The notes under the pieces are model-generated. The model had not been told where the DNA came from. It saw only the letters and a program-made list of their open reading frames with translations, and did not search any database. This document shows positions 1 through 4,977 of a stretch of DNA of 5,638 nt, one piece after another. Made by a program: the position numbers and the translations under genes. Each line of letters opens with the position of its first letter. The first letter of the stretch is position 1. The stretch is taken from positions 1 through 5,638 of the forward strand of contig JAKLLI010000137.1 in the NCBI GenBank assembly GCA_023150195.1, read 5' to 3'. Source of the DNA: Azonexus sp. GTDB lineage: Bacteria > Pseudomonadota > Gammaproteobacteria > Burkholderiales > Rhodocyclaceae.

Positions 1-239
1 GTGGTATTGAGCTTTTCAATGCCGTTGACCGTATTCAACTGGGCCAACTGGCTCGTGACCTGCGCATTATCGAGCGGATTCAGGGGATCCTGATTCTTGA
101 TCTGCGTCATCAAGAGGGTCAAAAACCGGTTTTCCAGATCTGCCGTTGCGCTGGTGGATTCGGTGGTTGAAGTGCGACTTCCAATCGCGGAGAACAGGTC
201 TGCCGCCGAGGTGGCTGAAGTGGTGCTGGTCGTGGCCAT
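1..239 (-). CDS. flgD: Flagellar hook assembly (hook cap) protein FlgD, N-terminal part, runs off the left edge
   Basis: FlgD caps the growing hook and directs polymerisation of hook protein FlgE; it is exported through the flagellar type III system and later discarded. Only the first 79 codons are visible. Residues 1-33 are a Ser/Thr/Ala-rich, probably disordered leader, as expected for an exported substrate. Residues 38-78 carry the family's conserved block, with FLTLLMTQIKNQDPLNPLDN (39-58) followed by VTSQLAQLNTVNGIEKLN (61-78). The start is the ATG at 239-237, which gives a typical FlgD N-terminus; the ribosome site is weak (a CGGGA-like stretch about ten bases upstream). It follows flgC by 25 bases on the same strand, so it is the third gene of the flgBCD operon. 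The C-terminal part lies outside the window, so intactness cannot be judged. Confidence 0.96.
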   Translation of the reverse strand, partial: MATTSTTSATSAADLFSAIGSRTSTTESTSATADLENRFLTLLMTQIKNQDPLNPLDNAQVTSQLAQLNTVNGIEKLNT

Positions 240-264
240 GATGAAAATCCCGAGAGAAAATGAA

Positions 265-678
265 TTAGCCCTGAGCGATCTGAAGCGTCTTCAGCAGCAG
301 GGTTTTGGCGGTGTTCATGACTTCCACATTGGTTTGATACGAGCGGGAAGCCGAAATCATGTTGGTCATTTCCTCGACCACATTGACATTGGAAAAGGCG
401 ACGTAGCCATTAGCATCCGCCGCTGGATTCTTGGGGTCATAAACCATCCTCGCCGGCGCCGCGCTCTCGACCACCTGACTCACCTTGACGCCTTGCGAAA
501 CAGCACCATTCGCCCCCATGGGCGTGGCCTGAAACACCACCTCCTTGGCGCGATAGGGCTGCCCGTCGGCGGAGACGATGCTGTCCGCGTTGGCCAGATT
601 GGAGGCCACGGTATTGAGCCGCATGGACTGGGCGGTCATCGCACTGGAAGACACCTGAAATACGTTAAACAGACTCAT
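265..678 (-). CDS. flgC: Flagellar basal-body (proximal) rod protein FlgC
   Basis: FlgC is a structural subunit of the proximal rod, which crosses the periplasm between the MS ring and the distal rod. The 137-residue product has the family's usual length. It shows the N-terminal rod motif [13 protein letters not shown] (21-33), the segment [11 protein letters not shown] (40-50) typical of FlgC, and the C-terminal block [20 protein letters not shown] (91-110) followed by [20 protein letters not shown] (111-130). The two terminal helices normally pair as a coiled coil in the assembled rod. The start ATG is 11 bases after the flgB stop. Its Shine-Dalgarno GAGG (688-691) overlaps the flgB TGA, so translation is probably coupled. 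flgD follows. No signal peptide is present, as expected for a substrate of the flagellar export apparatus. Confidence 0.98.
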   Translation of the reverse strand: MSLFNVFQVSSSAMTAQSMRLNTVASNLANADSIVSADGQPYRAKEVVFQATPMGANGAVSQGVKVSQVVESAAPARMVYDPKNPAADANGYVAFSNVNVVEEMTNMISASRSYQTNVEVMNTAKTLLLKTLQIAQG

Positions 679-689
679 GACTCGCTACC

Positions 690-1100
690 TCACCCTTGGC
701 TGCTGCTCATCGCCGTGCGCAAGCCCTGGAACTTGTCGGCGATCAACTGCGTGAGAATTTGATATTGAACCGAGTTATCCGCGATCTGCGCCCGCTCGGT
801 GTCCATATCCACCGTATTGCCATCCACCGCAGACTGGTATTCGCCGCGGTATTGCAATTTCACCGCGGCATTCAAGCCATCGCCTTGCTGGTGGCCGGCA
901 TGGGTGGTTTGCAGGGATAGATTGCCGTTGGCGGCTCGCCCGGCAACGGCGGCGTTCATCGCCGCCCGAAAATCAAAATCCCTGGCCTTGTAATGGGGCG
1001 TGTCAGCGTTGGCGATATTCGACGCCAACACTTGCTGGCGCTCAGCTCGCAAATCCAGCGCCTTGCTCAACACACCAAAATGACTCTTGAAATCGGCCAT
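690..1100 (-). CDS. flgB: Flagellar basal-body (proximal) rod protein FlgB
   Basis: FlgB is the proximal rod subunit nearest the export gate and MS ring. Starting at the ATG at 1100, the product has 136 residues, the usual size. It contains the rod motif VLASNIANADTPHYKARDFD (24-43) and the C-terminal FlgB block DGNTVDMDTERAQIADNSVQ (93-112) followed by YQILTQLI. The frame stays open upstream to an ATG at 1196, which would add 32 residues with no resemblance to FlgB and run across the promoter and the flgA start. The internal start is preferred because it has a good AGGTGG ribosome site five bases upstream and gives the family N-terminus MADFKSHF. It is the first gene of flgBCD, divergent from flgA, behind a probable sigma-54 promoter. 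Confidence 0.97.
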   Translation of the reverse strand: MADFKSHFGVLSKALDLRAERQQVLASNIANADTPHYKARDFDFRAAMNAAVAGRAANGNLSLQTTHAGHQQGDGLNAAVKLQYRGEYQSAVDGNTVDMDTERAQIADNSVQYQILTQLIADKFQGLRTAMSSSQG

Positions 1101-1105
1101 CACAC

Positions 1106-1111
1106 CCACCT
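1106..1111 (-). promoter_or_regulatory. Ribosome binding site of flgB
   Basis: Reading the minus strand, AGGTGG sits five bases before the ATG at 1100. It settles the flgB start against the longer open frame beginning at 1196, and it lies just inside the short leader expected from the sigma-54 promoter. Confidence 0.75.
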
Positions 1112-1135
1112 GAACTTGTTGATTCGATCGAGCAC

Positions 1136-1152
1136 AAGCAGGGTTCGTGCCT
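1136..1152 (-). promoter_or_regulatory. Probable sigma-54 (RpoN) promoter for flgBCD
   Basis: The minus strand reads AGGCACGAACCCTGCTT. Compared with the sigma-54 consensus TGGCACG-N4-TTGC(A/T), it matches six of seven bases in the -24 element and four of five in the -12 element, and the invariant GG (1150-1151) and GC (1138-1139) are exactly ten bases apart. Transcription would begin near 1126, leaving a leader of about 26 bases that contains the flgB ribosome site. Sigma-54 control of rod and hook genes is known in polar flagellates where FleQ/FlrA is the activator and FlhG/FleN its antagonist, and flhG lies in this window. Activator binding sites were not identified. Confidence 0.75.
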
Positions 1153-1189
1153 GAAATTCGGGTTATCAGAAAATCCTTGGGATGGCACA

Positions 1190-1867
1190 ATGGCAACGAT
1201 GAAGTTCCGGTTGCTTTTGTACTTCCTTGCGGTCAACTGCGCTTATGCCAGCGATTCCAGCGCAATTCTGGCGCTTGCCAGGCAACACGCGCAGCAGTTC
1301 AGCGCCCACACTCATGGCCAGGCGGAGATTGTTGCCGGGCCGATAGACAGCGGTCGCCTACCTGATTGCAATGCGCTCGAAGCCTTCAGTCCGCCCGGCA
1401 TGAAAAGCATGGGACGCACCCACGTTGGCATCCGTTGCCAATCTCCCTACCCCTGGAGCATTCTTGTGCCGGTCAAAATTGCCGTCTTTGGGCAATATTT
1501 GACGACGGCGCGTGCGATTTCTGCCGGCGAACAGTTAGCACCAGAGGATCTCACAGAAGTCACCGGCGACCTTGGCCTGCTGCCTGCCGGCACTGTGCAG
1601 TCCGTGACAGAGGCGGTTGGCAAGACCCTGCGCAATTCGGTGGGTGCCGGCAGAACGCTGCGCCTCGACCAACTCCGCTCTCCGCTGGTCATCCAGCAAG
1701 GGCAGCAGGTCAAGGTGCGCTATATCGGGACCGGCTTCTCGGCCAGTGCCGACGGGAAAGCACTCAATCGCGCTGCGGTCGGCGATATGGTGAGGGTACG
1801 CATGCCGGGCGGACGAACAATTAGCGGCACAGCAAAAGAAGATGGCACCATCGAAATAAATAATTAG
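1190..1867 (+). CDS. flgA: Flagellar P-ring assembly chaperone FlgA
   Basis: FlgA is a periplasmic chaperone that helps FlgI assemble into the P ring around the rod. The 225-residue product starts with a Sec signal peptide: K5 and R7, hydrophobic residues 8-15, and a probable cleavage after AYA (18-20). The mature N-terminal domain has two cysteines, C60 and C83, plausibly a disulfide. An SAF domain spans roughly 104-163, with TARAISAGEQLAPEDL (106-121) and VGKTLRNSVGAGRTL (143-157). The C-terminal domain has the usual FlgA pattern, GQQVKVRYIGTGFSASADGK (171-190), then ALNRAAVGDMVRVRMPGGR and a closing DGTIEI. The ATG at 1190 has a weak TTGGGA-like site upstream; an ATG at 1199 would shorten the product by three residues without harming the signal peptide. 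It is divergent from flgB. I could not identify its own promoter with confidence. Confidence 0.95.
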   Translation: MATMKFRLLLYFLAVNCAYASDSSAILALARQHAQQFSAHTHGQAEIVAGPIDSGRLPDCNALEAFSPPGMKSMGRTHVGIRCQSPYPWSILVPVKIAVFGQYLTTARAISAGEQLAPEDLTEVTGDLGLLPAGTVQSVTEAVGKTLRNSVGAGRTLRLDQLRSPLVIQQGQQVKVRYIGTGFSASADGKALNRAAVGDMVRVRMPGGRTISGTAKEDGTIEINN

Positions 1868-1869
1868 GC

Positions 1870-1896
1870 TAAAGTTCCGCCTGTCGTGGCCGTAAT
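1870..1896 (+). promoter_or_regulatory. Probable sigma-28 (FliA) promoter for flgMN
   Basis: TAAAGTTC (1870-1877), eleven bases, then GCCGTAAT (1889-1896). The sigma-28 consensus is TAAAGTTT-N11-GCCGATAA: the -35 matches at seven of eight positions, the spacing is exact, and the -10 keeps the GCCG core with a poorer second half. It begins two bases after the flgA stop codon. Transcription would start near 1903, about 30 bases before the flgM ATG. A FliA-dependent promoter ahead of the FliA inhibitor FlgM is a known feedback arrangement in other flagellate bacteria. Confidence 0.78.
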
Positions 1897-1932
1897 CACG
1901 AATAATCAAAAAAGTTTTTAGTGAGCACTCCC

Positions 1933-2214
1933 ATGAAAATCGACTCTTCCTCCTTCAAAGCGCCCCCGCTGCGGTCTACGGGTCCAGCCACCCAGAAACC
2001 GGCGGAATCCGTCAATTCGGGCACCACGGCTGTCAGCCTGAGCGCGGCGGCAAGCGCCTTGAAATCGGGGAGCGATGCGCCGGTCAACAGCGCCCGGATT
2101 CAGGAAATCAAGGAAGCCATCGCCCAGGGCCGCTTCAAAATCAATCCGGAAGCCATCGCCGATGGTTTGGTGAATGCCGCCCGCGACCTGCTCAACAGCC
2201 AGCGCAAGGCTTGA
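1933..2214 (+). CDS. flgM: Anti-sigma-28 factor FlgM (negative regulator of flagellin synthesis)
   Basis: FlgM binds FliA and blocks late gene expression until the hook is complete, when it is exported through the flagellar channel. The product has 93 residues from the ATG at 1933. The N-terminal half (1-50) is rich in Ser, Pro, Ala and Thr and probably disordered, as in exported FlgM. The C-terminal sigma-binding region is recognisable: VNSARIQEIKEAIAQGRFKI (51-70), then NPEAIADGLVNAARDLL (71-87), matching the family pattern of a helix, AI..G.Y/F.I, and a final helix. A GTG at 1921 in the same frame would add four residues but has no ribosome site; the ATG gives the common MKID start, with GTGAG (1921-1925) seven bases upstream. 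It has its own FliA-type promoter and overlaps flgN by one base. Confidence 0.95.
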   Translation: MKIDSSSFKAPPLRSTGPATQKPAESVNSGTTAVSLSAAASALKSGSDAPVNSARIQEIKEAIAQGRFKINPEAIADGLVNAARDLLNSQRKA

Positions 2215-2678
2215 TGAAAGCACTTTACGTTCTGCTCCAGCAGGAAAAGGCGGGGATTCTTGAGTTCATCAAGACGCTTCGCGAGGAGCAAACGGCCTTA
2301 AGCCAGGGCGACACCAACGCACTGGAACCCTTGCTGACCACCAAAAACCGACTCATTGACGAACTGAACCGACTGGAAGCCCAGCGCTCCGCCATCGCCG
2401 CAAACGCCGCGGTAGCGCCTGATCGCCAAGGCATGACGCGCTGGCTGGAAGCCCAGCCCCAAGGCAAACTGCTGCTACCGCTTTGGCAAGAGATTTTGGT
2501 GCTGGCCGAGGAGGCCAAAAACATTCACCTCCTGAGCGGAAAGTTGATCGCCGAACAATTGAGCCGGACCTCGGAAGCCTTGAATATCCTGACCGGAAAT
2601 CCCAATCGCCAGTCGCTGTATGGCAGCGATGGTCAATCGGCCGGTCGCAGCACGCCGAGAATCATCGACTCCGCCTGA
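2214..2678 (+). CDS. flgN: Flagellar export chaperone FlgN for FlgK and FlgL
   Basis: FlgN is a cytoplasmic chaperone that holds the hook-filament junction proteins FlgK and FlgL and delivers them to the export gate. The 154-residue product is predicted to be almost all helical, with a leucine- and charge-rich coiled-coil-like region at about 3-60 and a second helical region at 88-127. It ends with NRQSLYGSDGQSAG (131-144), which contains the YG.DGQ signature near the FlgN C-terminus, and a flexible tail. The ATG at 2214 shares its A with the flgM stop (TGATG), and AAGG (2206-2209) lies four bases upstream, so translation is coupled to flgM. flgMN pairing is standard in beta- and gammaproteobacteria. 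An in-frame TTG one codon earlier exists, but ATG is preferred. Confidence 0.93.
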   Translation: MKALYVLLQQEKAGILEFIKTLREEQTALSQGDTNALEPLLTTKNRLIDELNRLEAQRSAIAANAAVAPDRQGMTRWLEAQPQGKLLLPLWQEILVLAEEAKNIHLLSGKLIAEQLSRTSEALNILTGNPNRQSLYGSDGQSAGRSTPRIIDSA

Positions 2679-2709
2679 CGCCCTATCAGGACTTTCGGCA
2701 TCCGCCACA

Positions 2710-3483
2710 CTAGCGCTGAATTTCTGTCGGTTCTTCCGGGCGCGCCGAATCAATCAAGATACTGACGCGGCGATTCCGCGCCCGCCCTTCGACGCTCGTA
2801 TTGGTTTCCACCGGGCGCGTTTCGCCATAGCCAATCGCCGTCAGGCGTTCTGCCCCCACGCCAGCCTCATTGAACAAACGCAGCACCGTGGTCGCCCGCA
2901 TGGCGGAAAGCTCCCAATTCGAGGGAAATTGGGGCGTAGCAATCGGGACATTATCCGTGTGGCCTTCAATGGTGATCGGAAAATCGGCATCCGCCAGCAC
3001 GGATGCTACTGCTTGCAGCGCAGCGATCGATTCCCCTTGCAAACGCGCCTGGCCCAGGGAGAACAGAATGCTGTCGTTGATTTCGATCGTCACCCCACGA
3101 CTGGTTTCGAGCAAACGCACCTTGCCTTGGGCGACCAGCGGCTGAAGGGCCTGCATGATGTCGCTTGCCACATGCCGCATTTTGTCGCGCTCTTCCGCTT
3201 TCTTGTCCTGTTCCGGCAAGCGAACGGGTTTGGTCACCGGTTTGGGCGGCAAAATTGGCGCGCCCTGAATCACGGTAATCGGCTGACCACCAGGTTGGCC
3301 CGTCGTATTCTTGAAGGCGTTCACCAGCGAATTGGACAAAACTTTGTACTTTCCTTCGTTGACCGAAGAAATGGCGTACATCACCACAAAAAACGCAAAG
3401 AGCAAGGTAATGAAGTCCGCATAGGAAACCAGCCAGCGCTCGTGGTTCTCATGCTCTTCCTCGATGCGCCGACGTCTGGCCAT
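2710..3483 (-). CDS. motD: Flagellar stator protein MotD (MotB-type, OmpA/peptidoglycan-binding domain)
   Basis: MotD is the peptidoglycan-anchored half of a MotC/MotD stator and the partner of the neighbouring motC product. The 257 residues begin with a short basic cytoplasmic tail (MARRRRIEEE), then one membrane segment at about 24-41. The motif RWLVSYADFITLLFAFFVV (16-34) carries D23, the equivalent of the ion-binding Asp32 of E. coli MotB, which suggests proton coupling. A periplasmic linker (about 42-100) includes a proline-rich stretch, PILPPKPVTKPVRLPEQ (76-92). The OmpA-like domain (about 125-246) contains TIEGHTDNVPI (171-181), NWELSAMRA (189-197) and ARNRRVSILI (235-244), residues that contact peptidoglycan. 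The N-terminal sequence fits MotD of Pseudomonas rather than enteric MotB. Its ATG overlaps the motC stop by one base; AAGGGG (3495-3500) lies eleven bases upstream. Confidence 0.94.
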   Translation of the reverse strand: MARRRRIEEEHENHERWLVSYADFITLLFAFFVVMYAISSVNEGKYKVLSNSLVNAFKNTTGQPGGQPITVIQGAPILPPKPVTKPVRLPEQDKKAEERDKMRHVASDIMQALQPLVAQGKVRLLETSRGVTIEINDSILFSLGQARLQGESIAALQAVASVLADADFPITIEGHTDNVPIATPQFPSNWELSAMRATTVLRLFNEAGVGAERLTAIGYGETRPVETNTSVEGRARNRRVSILIDSARPEEPTEIQR

Positions 3484-4223
3484 CAGCGAACATACCCCTT
3501 GAGGCGACTTTCGATGATTCTTGGGTTATCCCCCTGCGCGATCCCCACCAAGCCATCCACAAACATCTCGCGCTGGGACACCATGCGGCCGATGTAATAC
3601 TTCAGTTTCCCAGCAATCGGCAGATAAACCAGATTGGCCAGCCCGACCCCGTAGATGGTTGCAACGAAAGCGACGGCAATGCCAGCCCCGAGTTTTGTCG
3701 GATCAGAGAGATTTTCCATCACATGGATCAGCCCCATCACCGCCCCAAGGATGCCGATGGTTGGCGAATAGCCGCCAGCAGACTCCCAGATTTTTGCCGA
3801 GGCACGCCACTCCGATTCGTAACTGTCGATATCGACCTCCATCAACTCACGAATCCGCTCGGGGTCAGCCCCGTCGACCAGCAACTGCAGGCCCTTTTTG
3901 GCGAAATCATCCTTGACACCCGGCAGCAGCTTTTCCAAGGCCAACAGCCCTTCACGGCGCGAAAGCTGACTCCAGGTCAACAACTGATCAATGGTCTTTT
4001 TGCTGTCTAGTACCGGGGGAAACCAGACCCAGCGCGCCATCGAGACGCCTCGCCTGAACACCGGCAGCGGCGACTGCAGCAAGACGGCACCCAAAGTACC
4101 CCCCAAGACAATTAGCAGTGCGGTCGGTTGTACGAGCGAGGAAGCGCTGCCCCCCTCAAGCAATTGCCCGCCAAGGATGGCGATCAAACCAATCAGCAAG
4201 CCGCTGACGCTGATCTTATCCAA
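3483..4223 (-). CDS. motC: Flagellar stator protein MotC (MotA-type, four membrane segments), TTG start
   Basis: MotC is the MotA-type subunit that converts ion flow through the MotC/MotD complex into torque on the rotor. From the TTG at 4223 the product has 246 residues, the same as I recall for Pseudomonas MotC. Membrane segments lie at about 5-22, 33-51, 153-171 and 183-203. The cytoplasmic loop contains LSRREGLLALEKLL (87-100), whose R89/R90 and E97 correspond to the rotor-contacting Arg and Glu of MotA. Prolines P154 (GGYSPTIGILG) and P202 (LVYLPIAGKLK) correspond to the two functional prolines of E. coli MotA. The frame remains open upstream to 4328, but that extension lies inside fliA and is unlike MotA. 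The TTG has a strong AAGGAG seven bases upstream. It overlaps fliA by eight bases and motD by one. Confidence 0.93.
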   Translation of the reverse strand: MDKISVSGLLIGLIAILGGQLLEGGSASSLVQPTALLIVLGGTLGAVLLQSPLPVFRRGVSMARWVWFPPVLDSKKTIDQLLTWSQLSRREGLLALEKLLPGVKDDFAKKGLQLLVDGADPERIRELMEVDIDSYESEWRASAKIWESAGGYSPTIGILGAVMGLIHVMENLSDPTKLGAGIAVAFVATIYGVGLANLVYLPIAGKLKYYIGRMVSQREMFVDGLVGIAQGDNPRIIESRLKGYVR

Positions 4224-4977
4224 GGGCCTTCTCCTTGCGACCGCGACCCTTGCCGAGCGCAAGCTTGACATTGCCCAGCATCTGGCTGCGCAAACGCGCG
4301 ATCGCCTGGCTGTGTAACTGACAGACACGGGACTCTGTCACCCCCATGACTTCGCCAATTTCCCGCAAATTGAGTTCCTGCTCGTAGTAAAGCGCCATCA
4401 TCATCTTCTCCCGTTCAGGGAGCCCATCGATCGCCTGCACCAGTGAACGACGTACATCCTTGTCCTCCAGGATGCTTGCAGGATCCGCCTCAGGCGCCGA
4501 AAAGTGGCGATCGAGAAAATCGTCGTCCCCCTCGCCAGCAAAATCTTCGTAGTAGATGATCTGGTGACCGCGCGCATCCTGAAGCAACTTCTGGTAATCG
4601 GCGATCGGCATACCCAGACTGTCAGCCAGTTCCTTTTCCGAGGGTGCCCGGCCATTCGCATGCTCAAGCTGGGTAATGGCCTGCTCGATGCGCCGCAACT
4701 CACGGCGCATGCCGCGTGGCAACCAATCGTTTTCTCGCAAGCCGTCCAGCATGGCCCCCCGGACGCGTTGGGTGGCATAGGTTTCAAACTGCGCTCCCAT
4801 CCCGTCTTCAAAACGCTCGATGGCATCCAGCAAGCCCAGCATGCCATTCTGAACGAGGTCTTCAAACTGGACGTTAGCCGGCAATCTTGCCATCAAGTGA
4901 TAGGCGATGCGTTTCACCAGCGGCACGAAGCGCTGAACCAGATCTTCTTTTTTTGGCTGCCCGGCAGCGGTGTACAT
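4216..4977 (-). CDS. fliA: Flagellar sigma factor FliA (sigma-28)
   Basis: FliA directs RNA polymerase to late flagellar and chemotaxis promoters such as the one before flgM here. The 253 residues keep the usual order. Sigma region 2 (about 12-83) contains LVQNGMLGLLDAIERFEDGM (41-60) and FETYATQRVRGAMLDGLREN (64-83), which recognises the -10. Region 3 (about 91-165) contains APSEKELADSLGM. Region 4 (about 178-232) contains LPEREKMMMALYYEQELNLR (186-205) and the -35 helix-turn-helix IGEVMGVTESRVCQLHSQAI (207-226). The MYTA start is typical. A basic tail, GKGRGRKEKALG (242-253), makes it about 14 residues longer than E. coli FliA. It starts on the flhG stop (TGATG) without a clear ribosome site, so it is probably translated by coupling to flhG. 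FlgM, its inhibitor, lies about 2 kb away on the other strand. Confidence 0.97.
   Translation of the reverse strand: MYTAAGQPKKEDLVQRFVPLVKRIAYHLMARLPANVQFEDLVQNGMLGLLDAIERFEDGMGAQFETYATQRVRGAMLDGLRENDWLPRGMRRELRRIEQAITQLEHANGRAPSEKELADSLGMPIADYQKLLQDARGHQIIYYEDFAGEGDDDFLDRHFSAPEADPASILEDKDVRRSLVQAIDGLPEREKMMMALYYEQELNLREIGEVMGVTESRVCQLHSQAIARLRSQMLGNVKLALGKGRGRKEKALG
4231..4236 (-). promoter_or_regulatory. Ribosome binding site of motC, inside the fliA 3' end
   Basis: The minus strand reads AAGGAG, then AAGGCCC, then TTG. It is the strongest ribosome site visible in the right arm and decides the motC start at the TTG (4223) over any upstream start in the longer open frame. The same bases encode Lys-Glu in the basic tail of FliA. 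Confidence 0.8.

Noticed and set aside
97..762. 221-codon plus-strand open frame
   Set aside because: Antisense to flgD and flgC, both strongly conserved; the translation is rich in His/Arg/Gly and resembles no protein family I know.
1101..1196. N-terminal extension of FlgB to an ATG at 1196
   Set aside because: The added 32 residues are not FlgB-like, cover the sigma-54 promoter and run past the flgA start. The ATG at 1100 has a proper AGGTGG.
1183..1197. Plus-strand TGGCAC resembling a sigma-54 -24 element at the flgA start
   Set aside because: The GC dinucleotide is seven, not ten, bases after GG, and the site overlaps the flgA start codon.
1339..1346. GCCGATAG resembling a sigma-28 -10 inside flgA
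   Set aside because: No TAAA-like -35 at the required eleven-base spacing, and it lies within the flgA coding region.
1909..1919. AAAAAGTTTTT symmetric run before flgM
   Set aside because: A one-base loop cannot form a hairpin, and it lies downstream of the sigma-28 promoter in the flgM leader, so it is not a terminator of flgA.
1921..1932. GTG at 1921 as the flgM start
   Set aside because: No ribosome site upstream; it sits only about 18 bases from the expected transcript start, and the ATG at 1933 gives the usual MKID terminus.
2674..2690. Possible terminator hairpin CCTGA-N7-TCAGG after flgN
   Set aside because: Only five base pairs, a seven-base loop, overlap with the flgN stop, and no T-run on either strand.
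2620..3597. 325-codon open frame on the plus strand, longer than the gene it opposes
   Set aside because: It lies antisense to motD, whose product is a clear MotB-type protein. The antisense product shows no family resemblance, and its openness follows from codon use in a GC-rich gene. It starts inside flgN without a ribosome site.
4224..4328. N-terminal extension of MotC within fliA
   Set aside because: The added 35 residues are Arg/Ser/Cys-rich shadow translation of FliA region 4; the TTG at 4223 has a strong ribosome site and gives the family length.
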